Assembly: GCA_964446435.1 (NCBI GenBank)
Contig: CAYUOS010000005.1
Span: 1-42,831 of the forward strand
Direction of reading: 5' to 3'
Length of the DNA: 42,831 bases
From: SLNP01 sp964446435
GTDB taxonomy: Bacteria > Bacteroidota > Bacteroidia > Bacteroidales > VadinHA17
This document shows positions 8,206 through 15,433 of this stretch, piece after piece. A program made the translations under genes and the position numbers. Numbering within the stretch: the stretch's first letter is position 1; the number at the start of each line of letters is the position of its first letter. Under the pieces are notes generated by a model. That model had not been told where the DNA came from. It ran no database searches and saw only the letters and a list, made by a program, of their open reading frames with translations.

Positions 8206-8362
8206 TAGGTATAAATACCTATTTTTAAATGCATTTGTAATAAAACACATTTTCCTCAGCAATAAGCAAGAAGCTTTTTTCCTATCTTCCACCCTATGTT
8301 CATCTTACCCTGACAACCCTAACAACTTAACCCCTGTCTATCAACTCATTAACCATACCTTC
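8206..8362. other. Gene-free stretch before the heptamer array
   Basis: A/T-rich spacer after the S4 gene. A weak hairpin (AAGC-AAGAA-GCTT, 8264-8276) runs into six Ts ending at 8280 and may terminate the upstream operon. No coding potential beyond short chance frames. Confidence 0.35.
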
Positions 8363-8459
8363 AATCCCAAATCCCAAATCCCAAATCCCAAATCCCAAAT
8401 CCCAAATCGTAAATCGTAAATCGTAAATCGTAAATCGTAAATCGTAAATCCCAAATCCC
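8363..8459. repeat. Heptamer tandem array AAATCCC / AAATCGT
   Basis: Starting with a 6-base partial unit at 8363, there are five AAATCCC units (8369-8403), six AAATCGT units (8404-8445) and two AAATCCC units (8446-8459), all in perfect 7-base register. The array ends 7 bases before the ATG of the BASS transporter gene. On the minus strand the AAATCCC blocks read GGGATTT, giving evenly spaced GGG runs compatible with a G-quadruplex. Copy number may be collapsed or expanded in the assembly. Confidence 0.95.
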
Positions 8460-8466
8460 ACCCCTT

Positions 8467-9439
8467 ATGCTTGAAGAACTGAAAATGCTGGACACTGTCG
8501 ACCTGCGGTTTTCACAGGACGGGTTGCTGATACTCAACATTACAATTGCCGTCATTATGTTTGGTGTGGCCCTGGGTATTAAGTTCAAACACTTTGCCGA
8601 TGTATTCAGGGACCCACGGTCAGNNNNNNNNNNTGGTTGTAGGATTTCTCTCACAGTTCCTGCTGCTTCCTGCACTTACCTTCACAATAGTTGTTGCTTT
8701 CAGGAATTACATCACTCCTACCGTTGGACTCGGAATGATTCTGGTTGCTTCCTGCCCGGGAGGCAATATCTCAAATTTCATGTCGTCACTGTCAAAAGGG
8801 AATGCCGCCCTCTCGGTCAGCCTGACAGCAATTGCAACAATAGGAGCTGTGGTACTTACCCCCCTGAACTTTGCAGTTTGGGGCGGATGGTTCACAAAAA
8901 TTTACCAGAGCACCGAAGCCTCAGGTCTTGTAAGGCCGCTACAGATAGATCCCGTTGAGATGTTCAAGGCAGTGCTGATTTTACTTGGAATACCGCTGCT
9001 TCTTGGAATGACGTTCAACAGAAAGCTGCCTGCAACAGCCGACAAGGTCATCAAGCCAATGCAGATAATATCAATAATCCTATTCATGGGAATGGTATTT
9101 GTAATGTTCCGCAATAACTACGACTTCTTCCTGAAATACATCAAATACATCTTCATAATTGTTCTCCTTCATAACGGGCTGGCTTTCCTGACAGGATACA
9201 GCATTGCCACATTGACAAGACGCTCGAGATATGACAGAAGGGCTATTACAATTGAAACGGGAATTCAGAACTCAGGTCTGGGCCTGGTTCTGCTTTTCAA
9301 TCCGAAGATATTCCCGGCCGATCTGGAACTTGGCGGAATGGCAATCATTACAGCATGGTGGGGTATCTGGCACATCTTGTCGGGATTAACACTTGCGGGA
9401 ACACTTTCATTTATTCCGCTGAAGGAGAAGAAGTCTTAA
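8467..9439 (+). CDS. Bile acid:sodium symporter (BASS) family transporter, interrupted by a 10-N gap
   Basis: A multi-spanning inner-membrane transporter of the BASS/SBF family that would move an organic anion with Na+. The N-terminal 52 residues are read in the frame of the ATG at 8467. Beyond the N run the family sequence continues in a different frame: GFLSQFLLLPALTF, the conserved SCPGGNISNFMSSLSKGNAALS Na+-site region (around 8752-8817), and TGIQNSGLGLVLL near the C-terminus. Deleting exactly the 10 Ns restores one frame of 320 residues, normal for the family, so this is an assembly artefact and not a real frameshift. The acyltransferase gene follows by 16 bases. Confidence 0.88.
8624..8633. 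other. Scaffold gap (10 Ns)
   Basis: Ten N characters inside the BASS gene. The flanking sequences join in frame (Ser-Val-Val-Val-Gly) if the Ns are removed, which fits the family at this place. Confidence 0.95.
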
Positions 9440-9455
9440 CACTATTTAAACTGAG

Positions 9456-10784
9456 ATGGCAAGAAACAACATTGAAAAATATTCGTTCGGCTATTCTATC
9501 CTTAAGTTCCTGGTAAATTTCTGGCACAACTTCGTTTTCTACAGGAAGGTTATCGTGCTGGGCCGTAATAATATTGACCCCGATTCGCATAATATTTTTG
9601 CCCCAAACCACCAGAATGCCCTAATGGACGCACTGGCTGTCCTGTGCACATCAAAGGGCCAACCGATCTTCCTGGCAAGGTCAGACATATTCAGAAAGAA
9701 ATCTCTGGCCAGGTTCCTTTACTATATAAAGATGCTTCCTGTTTACAGGATGCGTGACGGAATTGACAACCTTAAACTTAACGATGAGGTTTTCCTTAAA
9801 ACAGTTGATGTCATTAAGCACAAGAACGGCCTGGTTATCCTGCCCGAAGGAAACCATGGAGAACAGAGGCGCCTGCGCCAGCTGAAAAAGGGTATCTGCA
9901 GGATCGCTTTCAGTGCAGAGGAGATCAACGACTTCACACTTAACCTTAAAATCATTCCTGTCGGGCTGGAATTTACTAATTACTGGAGATTCAGGCAGGT
10001 TCTCACAGTAGTGTACGGAAAACCCATAGAGGTTCTTCAATTCAAGGATACCTACCTCGGGAACCAGCCCAAGGCACTCAACGACCTCCGTGACCACCTC
10101 TCCGAAAGGATGAAGAAACTGATGGTCCATATTGATTCGGATAGCGATTACGAAGCTCTCGATGAACTGCGGACAATAGTCAACGGGAAATACAGCGACA
10201 GGGTAAGATTCCCGAAGATTTTCCGCGACAGGATGCTGATAGATACACTCAACGGACTGAGTCAGAAGAATCCTGACCTCTACAAAACCATCTGTGACAA
10301 GACTCTCTCAGTTAAGGATAAGGCACTTAAACTAAAAATAGGCTACCGGTATCTCGAGAAGAAGCGACACGGCTTGCTCAATATGTTGCTGGGCTCACTG
10401 CTGTTGCTGGTTACCCTGCCTCTGTTCATCTATGGAATGGCATTCAACTACATATTCCTCGAGGTTCCCAAACTTCCACTGAAGAGAATCGCCGACAGGC
10501 AGTTTCACAGTTCCGTAAGGTTTGTTGTATCGCTCCTGCTTACTTTTGTATTTATGCCATTATATACCCTGATTGCATTCCTGCTTTTGAAACCATGGTG
10601 GCTGGCACTTGCAATAGTAATCTCTATTCCATTATCGGGATTACTTGCATGGAACTGGTCGCTGCTCTTCGGCAGAATAGCAGAAGGATTCAGAATCAGG
10701 GGATTTATCTCAACCGGAAACACTGTTTTCAAAGAGCTGAAAGGGGATTATGATAGCCTCATGGACCTGATCAGGACACTTTAG
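9456..10784 (+). CDS. PlsC-like glycerophosphate/lysophospholipid acyltransferase with C-terminal membrane helices
   Basis: A 442-residue membrane acyltransferase. The acceptor motif is NHQNALMD near residue 51 (HX5D rather than the common HX4D, a variant seen in the GPAT-like LPLAT subgroup), followed by PVYRMRDG near 95 and the second motif LPEGNHGEQRRLRQLKKG near 129. About three hydrophobic helices fill residues 310-420, longer than simple PlsC. It probably acylates glycerol 3-phosphate or a lysophospholipid at the inner membrane; the exact acceptor is not visible. It lies 16 bases after the transporter and 12 before the SDR. Confidence 0.8.
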   Translation: MARNNIEKYSFGYSILKFLVNFWHNFVFYRKVIVLGRNNIDPDSHNIFAPNHQNALMDALAVLCTSKGQPIFLARSDIFRKKSLARFLYYIKMLPVYRMRDGIDNLKLNDEVFLKTVDVIKHKNGLVILPEGNHGEQRRLRQLKKGICRIAFSAEEINDFTLNLKIIPVGLEFTNYWRFRQVLTVVYGKPIEVLQFKDTYLGNQPKALNDLRDHLSERMKKLMVHIDSDSDYEALDELRTIVNGKYSDRVRFPKIFRDRMLIDTLNGLSQKNPDLYKTICDKTLSVKDKALKLKIGYRYLEKKRHGLLNMLLGSLLLLVTLPLFIYGMAFNYIFLEVPKLPLKRIADRQFHSSVRFVVSLLLTFVFMPLYTLIAFLLLKPWWLALAIVISIPLSGLLAWNWSLLFGRIAEGFRIRGFISTGNTVFKELKGDYDSLMDLIRTL

Positions 10785-10796
10785 GAGTTTCAGACA

Positions 10797-11591
10797 ATGG
10801 ATTTAAAAGGAAAGGTATTCTGGATCACCGGTGCATCATCGGGGATTGGCGAAGCACTGGTTTATGAGTGCGCGAAGAGGGGTGCTGTAATAATAGCATC
10901 TTCAAATGAACAGGCCAAACTCGAGAGGGTCAGTAAAGTGGCTGAATATTATGGAGCTAAGGTATTTACAATACCCTTTGACCTTAGCGAAACGACAACC
11001 ATACAGGAAGTGGTTGATGCAGCCATAGAGAAAACAGGCCGTATCGACTGCCTGGTCAATTTCGGAGGTGTAAGCCAGAGAGCCCTTGTTACAGAGACTC
11101 CTCTATGGCTCGACAGAAAAATAATGGAAATAAACTATTTCGGAACCATCGCTCTCTCAAAGGCTGTGCTTCCGAATATGATCCGCCAGGGAGGAGGCCA
11201 CATACTGGTCACAAGTTCAATATCAGGCAGGTTCGGCTTTCCGCTAAGGTCAGCATACTCTGCTTCAAAGCAGGCCCTTCACGGATTCATCGAGACCCTT
11301 CACCTCGAAAACAATAAGTTTAACATAAGGGGCTCTGCTATAATACCGGGAAGAGTCAGAACCAACATATCAATGAATGCACTCGACAGTGAGGGGAAAC
11401 CACACGGCCGGATGGATGAGGGTCAGGCATCTGGACTGACACCCGAAAGAGCAGCAAGGATTATCCTGAGGGGAATAAAAAAGAATAAAAGAGAGATACT
11501 TGTTGGGGGTAGTGAGATGATAATGCTTTATCTTCGCAGATATTTTCCGGGTCTGTTTTTCAGGATTGCATCACGGATAAAACCGACCTGA
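10797..11591 (+). CDS. Short-chain dehydrogenase/reductase (DHRS7-like)
   Basis: A classical 264-residue SDR oxidoreductase with an NAD(P) fold. The dinucleotide motif TGASSGIG is at residues 11-18, NFGG (for NNAG) at 88-91, the catalytic Ser in VTSSISGR near 140, and Tyr-154/Lys-158 in YSASK. The N-F-G-G-V-S-Q-R segment resembles the DHRS7/DHRS7B group, whose animal member reduces acyl- or alkyl-DHAP in ether-lipid synthesis; this resemblance is by eye only. Position between an acyltransferase and a VOC protein suggests lipid or small-molecule metabolism. Confidence 0.85.
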   Translation: MDLKGKVFWITGASSGIGEALVYECAKRGAVIIASSNEQAKLERVSKVAEYYGAKVFTIPFDLSETTTIQEVVDAAIEKTGRIDCLVNFGGVSQRALVTETPLWLDRKIMEINYFGTIALSKAVLPNMIRQGGGHILVTSSISGRFGFPLRSAYSASKQALHGFIETLHLENNKFNIRGSAIIPGRVRTNISMNALDSEGKPHGRMDEGQASGLTPERAARIILRGIKKNKREILVGGSEMIMLYLRRYFPGLFFRIASRIKPT

Positions 11592-11606
11592 ACAATTCAT
11601 GAGAAA

Positions 11607-12680
11607 ATGGGTCAATATTTAATTAGCGGAATACAGCAGATCGGTATCGGGGTAACAGACCTCGCAGAAGCGTGGAAATGGTACAGGAATATCTTCGGTA
11701 TGAACTGCAAAATATTCGAAGACAACTCCGAAGCAAAACTGATGCTTCCGTATACCGGAGGCAAACCAAGGAAAAGGCATGCAATACTTGCCCTGAACCT
11801 GCAGAGTGGCGGGGGCTTTGAAATATGGCAGTACAAGGAAAGGGAGCCCCGTGACCCGCTAAAGGAGGTTCTGGCAGGCGATCTCGGAATATTTGCCTGC
11901 AAGATGAAAACAAAAGACATTGCCGGCACTACCGGCAAACTCCGTGATAATGGTGTAGAGATACTTACCGATAAGGTCAGCGACCCTTCAGGAAGGGTTA
12001 CATCAATTGTAAGAGACCCCTTCGGCAATATCTTTCAGCTTGTAGAAGCCCCTGACTGGTTCCTCAATGAGAAGAAAGTTACAGGTGGCTCTTACGGAGC
12101 CATAATTGGAGTTACTGACATTGAGAAAGCCATGAATGTTTACTCAGACATCCTGGGATACGGCAAGGTGGTTTATGATGTTTCAGGAGAGTTCGATGAC
12201 TACCGGTCAGTGCCGGGCGGAGATATGAAATTCCGAAGGGTGCTCCTGAAACGTTCATCGCCATTCTCAGGTGCATTCAGCAGGATATTCGGCGACAGTG
12301 AAATTGAGCTGATAAGTGTCATGGGGAGGAACCCTGAAAAGATATTTGAAGGTCGCTACTGGGGCGACAAGGGGTTCATACATCTTTGCTATGACATAAA
12401 CGGAATGGAGGAACTCAGGAAAACATGCAAGGAAAAGGGATACCCATTTACCGTCGACAGCAAGAAAAGCCATGAGGGAAAAAGCTTTGACATGGGCGAG
12501 GCAGCCGGACACTTTGCATATATCGAAGATCCCGACGGAACACTAATAGAATTTGTCGAAACCCATAAAGTGCCGGTAATTAAGAAATTTGGCTGGTACC
12601 TCGACCTCAGAAAAAGAGATCCGGGGAAGTCCCTCCCCGGATTCATTCTCAAAGCCCTCAGATTTTCGAGGGTAAAGTAA
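11607..12680 (+). CDS. Protein with two VOC (glyoxalase/dioxygenase) domains
   Basis: 357 residues with tandem vicinal-oxygen-chelate domains. The first starts at IQQIGIGVTDLAEAWKWY (about residue 9) and ends at RDPFGNIFQLVEAP near 140; the second starts at YGAIIGVTDIEKAMNVYSDI (about 160) and ends at YIEDPDGTLIEFVET near 310. Potential metal residues (His/Glu at module edges) are incomplete: the first module starts with Gly where many have His, while HLCYD and LIEFVE are present in the second. Function cannot be set beyond the superfamily. Last gene of the tight BASS-acyltransferase-SDR-VOC run, ending 13 bases before the convergent dipeptidase gene. Confidence 0.82.
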   Translation: MGQYLISGIQQIGIGVTDLAEAWKWYRNIFGMNCKIFEDNSEAKLMLPYTGGKPRKRHAILALNLQSGGGFEIWQYKEREPRDPLKEVLAGDLGIFACKMKTKDIAGTTGKLRDNGVEILTDKVSDPSGRVTSIVRDPFGNIFQLVEAPDWFLNEKKVTGGSYGAIIGVTDIEKAMNVYSDILGYGKVVYDVSGEFDDYRSVPGGDMKFRRVLLKRSSPFSGAFSRIFGDSEIELISVMGRNPEKIFEGRYWGDKGFIHLCYDINGMEELRKTCKEKGYPFTVDSKKSHEGKSFDMGEAAGHFAYIEDPDGTLIEFVETHKVPVIKKFGWYLDLRKRDPGKSLPGFILKALRFSRVK

Positions 12681-12693
12681 GCTTATAACAGAA

Positions 12694-13902
12694 TTATTTC
12701 AGGGTTGTGGCCACTCTTTCCACCTCCCTGAAAACCCTCATGAAGTTACCACCCCATATCTTCTCAATGTCCTTCTTTGAATAACCGCGCCTTACAAGCT
12801 CAATGGTTATATTCTTCATCTCATCAACGGTGCGCGCGCCCTCTATACCACCCCCTCCGTCAAAATCGGTTCCGATGCCAACATGGTCAATTCCTATGAC
12901 CTGAACCACATGGTCTATATGGTCAACAGCGTCACTCACCGTAGCCAACTTTGCATACTGCCTCCTCGCAACGTTCATCTCGCCCGACATCTGCCTTCTC
13001 AACTCCTCGGTCGACTCACCCATCGCAGCATATTTTGCCCTTATCTCTTCATATTTTGCTTCAAGTTCGGGGTTTGGAGAGGGAGGTACAAGGTAAGCAC
13101 TCAATATGCAAATCTGAATGACACCTCCATTATCCTTGAGCGCAAGAAGCATCTCGTCAGATAAGTTCCTGGGATTCTCGCACAAAGCCCTGACCGAAGA
13201 GTGTGATGCAATCACCGGAGCCTTGCTTGTCGCAACTACATCAAAAAAGGCAGCATCAGAAATATGTGAGACATCAACAATAACTCCCAGCCGGTTCATC
13301 TCGGCAATCACCTCTCTCCCAAATTCAGACAACCCGCCATGTTCCGGGCCGGCACGGTCTGTCGAGGAATCACAGATATCATTATTTCCTGAATGGCTGA
13401 GTGTAATATATCTCATCCCAAGATTGTAGAACTCTTGTATCCTCGACAGATCCTTTGCCAACGGATAGCCATTCTCCATACCTATATATATGGCCAGCTT
13501 GCCCTCTTTCTTGAGTCTGTAGGCATCATCAGGAGTCAATGCTATTTCTGCCATCTCAGGATACCTGTTCACATTGTCATGCACCGCCTTATACATATCG
13601 GAAGCACGCCTGTAAGCGCTTGCAAAACCCTCATCAGTCCTTGGACCCTGACCTACATAAACGGCGAAAAAGACAGCATTCAGTCCTCCGGCTTTCATCC
13701 TCGGAAAATCGACACAGCCCTCATCATTCCATTTGCCGATGTCAAATCCGGGCCTGTTGAACCTCAGAGGTGTATCGGTGTGAGTATCGACAGTCAGAAC
13801 CGCCTCATGAATCTTGTCTGCCTTCTTCAGAATCACGCTCTCGCTGTCACCGCATGAAACCGAAACTATCAGTAAACCAATCAGAATAATTAATGCTCTC
13901 AT
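12694..13902 (-). CDS. M19 membrane (renal-type) dipeptidase, lipoprotein
   Basis: A 402-residue zinc dipeptidase of the amidohydrolase fold that hydrolyses dipeptides, including D-containing ones in the family. A signal peptide ends in a lipobox (IVSVSC-GDS), so it is probably lipid-anchored. Metal ligands are visible: HTD in VDTHTDTPLRF near residue 40, Glu in GMENGYPL near 145, His in VSHISD near 215, His in ASHSSVRAL near 236, and the Asp of GIGTDFDGGGG near 340. The C-terminal KIWGGNFMRVF is typical. All key residues are intact. Confidence 0.93.
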   Translation of the reverse strand: MRALIILIGLLIVSVSCGDSESVILKKADKIHEAVLTVDTHTDTPLRFNRPGFDIGKWNDEGCVDFPRMKAGGLNAVFFAVYVGQGPRTDEGFASAYRRASDMYKAVHDNVNRYPEMAEIALTPDDAYRLKKEGKLAIYIGMENGYPLAKDLSRIQEFYNLGMRYITLSHSGNNDICDSSTDRAGPEHGGLSEFGREVIAEMNRLGVIVDVSHISDAAFFDVVATSKAPVIASHSSVRALCENPRNLSDEMLLALKDNGGVIQICILSAYLVPPSPNPELEAKYEEIRAKYAAMGESTEELRRQMSGEMNVARRQYAKLATVSDAVDHIDHVVQVIGIDHVGIGTDFDGGGGIEGARTVDEMKNITIELVRRGYSKKDIEKIWGGNFMRVFREVERVATTLK

Positions 13903-13985
13903 AACTCTTGTTTTTCAGATGGTACTAAAATAAAGAATTGAGAATGTTATGGTTCAAAAAAAGAGGTATTGTACAACACAATTTT

Positions 13986-14017
13986 AAAGAAAAGCCCCCG
14001 ACCGGATAGTCAGGGGC
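13986..14017 (-). terminator. Rho-independent terminator downstream of the small T9SS cargo gene
   Basis: Read on the minus strand: GCCCC-T-GAC, loop TATCCG, GTC-G-GGGGC (stem 13994-14002 with 14009-14017, one mismatch), then a T-rich run TTTTCTTT at 13993-13986. It sits 49 bases beyond the stop of the gene at 14066-14551. Confidence 0.75.
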
Positions 14018-14065
14018 AGCCATGAAAAGATAAAAAATTGCTTTTGGACAGTAAAAAGCTTCGTT

Positions 14066-14551
14066 TCAGAGTTTAACGACTCTGTATACATTTACGGATT
14101 TGCCCTTCTGCAGCCGCAGGAAATAGATGCCGGAGGACAAATTCTGCAGGCTTACTTCAAAATAGTATGTGCCTTTTTCGATTAACTCAGTGCCAACCAC
14201 CTTGCCTCTGTAATCAATTATGAACAATCTTATATCAGAATCAACCGGTTGCTCAAACTCAATCCTTACAAATTCACTGGCAGGATTGGGGTATACCTTT
14301 ACCGTAACAGGATTCTCAATGAGTTCCTCAACTTTGGTAATTATAAGTTTCTGCTGGAACCCATGGGCAAGTGAAATTGTCCCATCCGGTGAGGTGAAGT
14401 TGGGTATTATGGTTTCACCCAACGTCCAGCTTATTGATATGCCTGTTGCAACACTATAGCCACCTGCACTCGATATGACATCAAGCTTTTGCTGTCCTGT
14501 GGCCAAAGCAGCAGGAATTAACGCAGCCAGAATTAACATAATCCGTTTCAT
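14066..14551 (-). CDS. Small secreted protein with T9SS type A C-terminal sorting domain
   Basis: 161 residues from the ATG at 14551, which gives a clean signal peptide (KRIMLILAALIPAALATGQQ); the in-frame ATG at 14602 lies upstream of the predicted transcription start and is rejected. After cleavage come about 50 residues of the SSAGGY...SWTLGE...GFQQ type often seen directly before sorting domains. The final 80 residues (VKVYPNPAS near residue 84, GKVVG, LSSGIYFLRL, ending VVKL) form a type A sorting domain that directs export through the type IX secretion system and surface attachment. Own promoter and terminator make it monocistronic. Biological role unknown. Confidence 0.85.
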   Translation of the reverse strand: MKRIMLILAALIPAALATGQQKLDVISSAGGYSVATGISISWTLGETIIPNFTSPDGTISLAHGFQQKLIITKVEELIENPVTVKVYPNPASEFVRIEFEQPVDSDIRLFIIDYRGKVVGTELIEKGTYYFEVSLQNLSSGIYFLRLQKGKSVNVYRVVKL

Positions 14552-14588
14552 GCAGGAATTATTTTCAATCAAAAAGCTTATACCATCG

Positions 14589-14620
14589 TAAAGGTAATAC
14601 AACTTTTTCCAAAAATCAAC
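14589..14620 (-). promoter_or_regulatory. Promoter of the small T9SS cargo gene
   Basis: On the minus strand, GTTG (TTG complement at 14617-14619), 20 bases, then TACCTTTA (14596-14589), close to TTTG-N19/21-TAnnTTTG. Start expected near 14582, about 31 bases before the ATG at 14551. Confidence 0.5.
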
Positions 14621-14666
14621 CTAAGAATCACCAAAATAACCGGTACAATCATCAATTATTGACAAA

Positions 14667-15308
14667 CTACCGGTTTGTGCTGATAAACAGCATTAATACC
14701 AACACAAATCCGAAAGCAATGATTATTGACCCGGCAATGCGGTTAATCCATAAAAGGGTACGCAATTTAATCCTGCTCCTGAACCGGCTTATCAGGCCCG
14801 AAAGGCTAAACCACCACATAAGTGCGCCAACTATCACTCCCGGAACCATAAGCAAAGCCCTTGCAGACGCAGACCCGGAATATGTAAGTGAAAGCCCTGA
14901 AAATACTCCCAGATAGACAAACAGTGAGACCGGATTTGCAAAAGCGAGGGGGAGTACCGTAAGGTAGTCGTTAAACAGGCTGTCAGGTTCACGGCCCCTG
15001 TTCCGGTAGTCCTTTACAGGGTTCGTCATTAATACCCTGAAGCCAAAGATTAACACAATCGCCCCGGCAATTAGCTGCAGACCAAAAATGTTTGCCTGAA
15101 TGAAACTTATTACAATCGTAATCCCAAAGGCTGCAATAAGTGCATAAAAAGCATCAGCAGTAGCGCCGGCTGCACCGGAGACAAACCCGGGTACCCTGCC
15201 CCTTCTGAGGGTGCGGTTGATGCATAACACTGCAACAGGGCCCACCGGCATCGATATCGTGAAACCAGCTGCCATACCCTTCAATATCAGCACTAATTCT
15301 TCAGCCAT
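14667..15308 (-). CDS. LysE/RhtB-family amino-acid exporter
   Basis: A 213-residue inner-membrane protein with about six hydrophobic segments. The family N-terminal signature is visible as GMAAGFTISMPVGPVAVLCI near residue 9, followed by RRGRVPGFVSGAAGATADAF. Members export lysine, threonine, homoserine lactones or similar solutes; the substrate is unknown. I chose the ATG at 15308 over the in-frame TTG at 15323 because a -7 box at 15328-15335 leaves only a 13-base leader. AGGAGG touches this ATG directly, too close to act as a normal ribosome-binding site. Confidence 0.85.
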   Translation of the reverse strand: MAEELVLILKGMAAGFTISMPVGPVAVLCINRTLRRGRVPGFVSGAAGATADAFYALIAAFGITIVISFIQANIFGLQLIAGAIVLIFGFRVLMTNPVKDYRNRGREPDSLFNDYLTVLPLAFANPVSLFVYLGVFSGLSLTYSGSASARALLMVPGVIVGALMWWFSLSGLISRFRSRIKLRTLLWINRIAGSIIIAFGFVLVLMLFISTNR

Positions 15309-15327
15309 CCTCCTGTTTTGCAACCTG

Positions 15328-15335
15328 CAAATATA
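15328..15335 (-). promoter_or_regulatory. -7 box of the LysE gene
   Basis: TATATTTG on the minus strand matches TAnnTTTG. No convincing -33 element. Predicted start near 15321 leaves a very short leader. Confidence 0.45.
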
Positions 15336-15433
15336 ATTATATAAGAATCAAGTGATACCCTCTCCGTTTAAAGGATATTCTCTTTACAGGTAAACTTTAT
15401 TAACTTTAAACCTCAATACTCCTGCCTATTTCA

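Noticed and set aside
8363..8459. Possible CRISPR array
   Set aside because: Units are 7 bases with no spacers; this is a simple tandem repeat.
8361..8675. Minus-strand open frame across the heptamer array and N gap
   Set aside because: Codes a simple repeat translation plus undetermined residues; no start context or family, and it is antisense to the BASS gene.
8467..8958. Frame of the BASS start continued past the N gap as a separate 163-residue protein
   Set aside because: After the Ns this frame has no hydrophobic transporter pattern and is Cys/Arg-rich; family sequence continues in another frame.
9681..10130. 149-residue minus-strand frame opposite the acyltransferase
   Set aside because: The plus-strand protein has clear catalytic motifs; the antisense frame has none.
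10783..10796. AGGAG before the SDR start as a Shine-Dalgarno
   Set aside because: It includes the stop codon of the preceding gene and is short; chance is as likely as function.
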